64,000 bases of DNA, from the NCBI RefSeq assembly GCF_011075055.1, contig NW_025401198.1, positions 22,717 to 86,716 on the forward strand, written 5' to 3'. The position numbers and the translations under genes are program-made. The DNA is from Mangifera indica (Eukaryota; Streptophyta; Magnoliopsida; Sapindales; Anacardiaceae). Shown here piece after piece: positions 62,303-64,000 of this stretch. The number at the start of each line of letters is the position of its first letter. The first letter of the stretch is position 1. Under the pieces are notes generated by a model. The model did not search any database, was not told the DNA's origin, and worked only from the letters and a program-made list of their open reading frames with translations.

Positions 62303-62473
62303 TCTCTCCCCTCCTAACAATTATCTTATAAGGCAAGTTTTAAAAAATGATATTTTCTCCCTTAAAGTTTAGTTTTCAAACTCCTGCGTCATTGCTAGTG
62401 GTATCTCCCTCCCAATGTTTTCTCCCCCCCCAGTGATCTCTCTTCTCTCACGTAAACTTTTAATAGACATCGA

Positions 62474-62656
62474 TTGAAGTCGAAGATGAAGATGAAGATG
62501 AAGACGAAGACGAAGACGAAGGTCTCGTCTTTGTCTGGAAGATGTTTATCTTCTCAATTTCAATCGATGTCAACTAAAGGTTCAAGTGAGTGGAGAGAGA
62601 TCGTAAAAAAGAGAGATTACCAACAATGGGATCGGTGTTTAAAAACTAAATCCTAA
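62474..62656. repeat. GAY/GAAGAC trinucleotide-rich stretch
   Basis: ATGAAGATGAAGATGAAG and GACGAAGACGAAGACGAAG occur at about 62484-62521. They give a Lys-rich short frame without a recognisable product. A similar GAAGAC-rich interior is found in the MITE at 56380-57178, so a transposon relic is possible. Confidence 0.55.
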
Positions 62657-62729
62657 AAAGGGAGAAATGTTTTTTTTTTTTAACTTGATTTAAGAGTAAA
62701 ATAGTTAGTTTTTAAAGTTTCGGAAGGGA

Positions 62730-62753
62730 GGGGACGGGGTGGGGGAGAAGGGG
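62730..62753 (+). other. Potential G-quadruplex
   Basis: Four G-runs (4, 4, 5 and 4 G) are separated by loops AC, T and AGAA. This fits the canonical intramolecular G-quadruplex pattern with very short loops. It lies 430 bp downstream of the 19-C run. Confidence 0.75.
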
Positions 62754-62760
62754 AGTGGAG

Positions 62761-63907
62761 ATAAAATTGTTTGAGGAGAGGTTTGGACTGCATAACCATT
62801 ATTATTAAACATTCATATATTAGTATATACCTACTATACTCTTTAATAGATCTGTTAATCTTAATTAGGTTTATTAAACCGAATATAATATGTTCTAGTT
62901 TGGATCCAGATTTTTTTCAAACTGGGGTTTCGGTTTGTCTATTTGCACCTTGAATACTTTTTTCGGCCTGGTTCCTTTATTTTTTATTTTTATTCTTTCG
63001 GGCCTGTTTTAGGCCCATTTTCGTTCCCCTACAACTTCAAAATCTAACAAACACATCCCTAAAATTCCCCCAAAGATTTGAAAACCTGACATTCCACGCA
63101 CATGGTGTAAATTTTTACAGACACGACTCTGATGGTCAATTTCATTGATACTTTTGAGGCTCATCGAGGTCCATTATCATACCAAGAGATGTGAAGGCAT
63201 CGATCCCAATGCATTTAAAGTGAATTGGACACAAATTTCTAATTATAAGATAATTTTTAAAAACTGATTTTATTAATAACTAATATTATAATAGCTTAAA
63301 TATATTAGGTTATTTTAATTAATTTCTCAAATTTTGTGCCTAAATGATCAAATATAACAGATTATTTATATGAACTAATTAATTTGTACTTAGCTAATAA
63401 AAGAAATATATAAATAGATATATATTTAACTTATAATTAATTATAAACACACTATTTTGTATGCCAATACATTATAGGGTAAATCATGTTGTAGAAAAAG
63501 AGGGAAATAGCAGCGAAATTAGTAATTACTGAAAAAATGAGCATTTATTTGCCAAACTTTAGGCCAATGCATTTTCGAGTCCAATCAAGTTAGAACAAAG
63601 GTTGTTTCGGTCTAAGCTTAGGCCTAAGATAGATTCTTGTTGAACATAAATTTTGTTTAGGTTTGTTCAACACCCATATTTAGTCAAATCAAAATATTTT
63701 TTTAGACTAAACAATCAAGTCTCGGTCGAGTCTATCCAAAGACCTGCTCTTTATTATAAGTTTATTTACAAATGTATTATTAAGTGTAATTTACACCTTG
63801 ACCCTCTTTAACAAGTTTTTGGCTATGTTCATATTGAAGTGTTAGCTTGTCTTTGCTTTCGACGAAACTATTAGGTAATAGGATATCGATTATCCCCAAA
63901 TTTTAAA
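62761..63907. other. Intergenic DNA, nothing recognised
   Basis: Only short frames are present. No splice-consistent gene, RNA gene or bounded element was seen. Confidence 0.5.
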
Positions 63908-64000
63908 GCTAAAGGATTATTTCCCACCCAAAATATGTTAGTTTTTCCAAATTTCTCTCTGTTAATTTTGAAAATCTCATTTATTCACCTATAGACGGTT
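63908..64000. mobile_element. Left end of a Mutator-like MITE, cut by the window edge
   Basis: GCTAAAGGATTATTTCCCACCC matches the left terminal repeat of the GGCC family (11517, 42741, 56380). The remainder lies beyond the window, so neither the TSD nor the length can be checked. Confidence 0.5.

Noticed and set aside
62474..62656. Lys-rich 60-residue frame as a small protein gene
   Set aside because: It is produced by a GAAGAY trinucleotide stretch and lacks any supporting context.

Overview
This is AT-rich nuclear DNA of a flowering plant, most likely a eudicot. The signs are spliced genes with GT-AG introns, a large CC-NB-ARC-LRR immune receptor gene, a plastid stearoyl-ACP desaturase gene, Ty1/copia retrotransposons, and many short non-autonomous DNA transposons with target-site duplications (TSDs). 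I cannot name the species from the sequence. I saw no CRISPR array, operon or other prokaryotic feature, and I did not find convincing tRNA or rRNA genes by eye.

Layout: 1-4.7 kb is non-coding, with a hAT-like element that carries a second nested element. At 4.70-10.95 kb lies a complete but decayed minus-strand copia element with both LTRs. At 12.45-18.27 kb is a four-exon NLR gene whose N-terminal coiled-coil region is duplicated in tandem and whose start codon is not evident. At 18.3-24.6 kb is intergenic DNA with a broken ITN1-like ankyrin gene, itself split by a small hAT element. At 24.61-35.32 kb are the 16 exons of a SAS10/Utp3 (THALLO) homologue. They remain recognisable, but they carry two in-frame stops, two frame breaks and a lost splice donor, so this copy looks like a recent pseudogene. 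Its third intron holds a very young 4.56-kb copia element: 219-bp LTRs differing at one position, a perfect AAACC TSD, and an intact pol frame that lacks most of gag. At 38.50-42.51 kb (minus strand) is an intact three-exon stearoyl-ACP desaturase gene with a TATA box, and a Mutator-like MITE begins about 100 bp upstream of that box.

From 43 kb to the end I see no intact gene. This part is a mosaic: a 2.5-kb segment present twice (43.2 and 50.8 kb) with a third partial copy at 55.1 kb; a 12-unit minisatellite; a DUF1985-type (Ulp1-transposon-associated) pseudogene; a putative 2.36-kb solo LTR containing a long AC/AT microsatellite and further internal tandem repeats; several MITE families; and a C-run/G-quadruplex pair near 62.3-62.8 kb.

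The genes do not form one pathway. The immune receptor, ribosome-biogenesis and fatty-acid desaturation genes are neighbours by position only. The most informative content is how transposons have shaped the locus: paralogous copies give empty sites, TSDs mark boundaries, and two copia elements both lack a recognisable gag.
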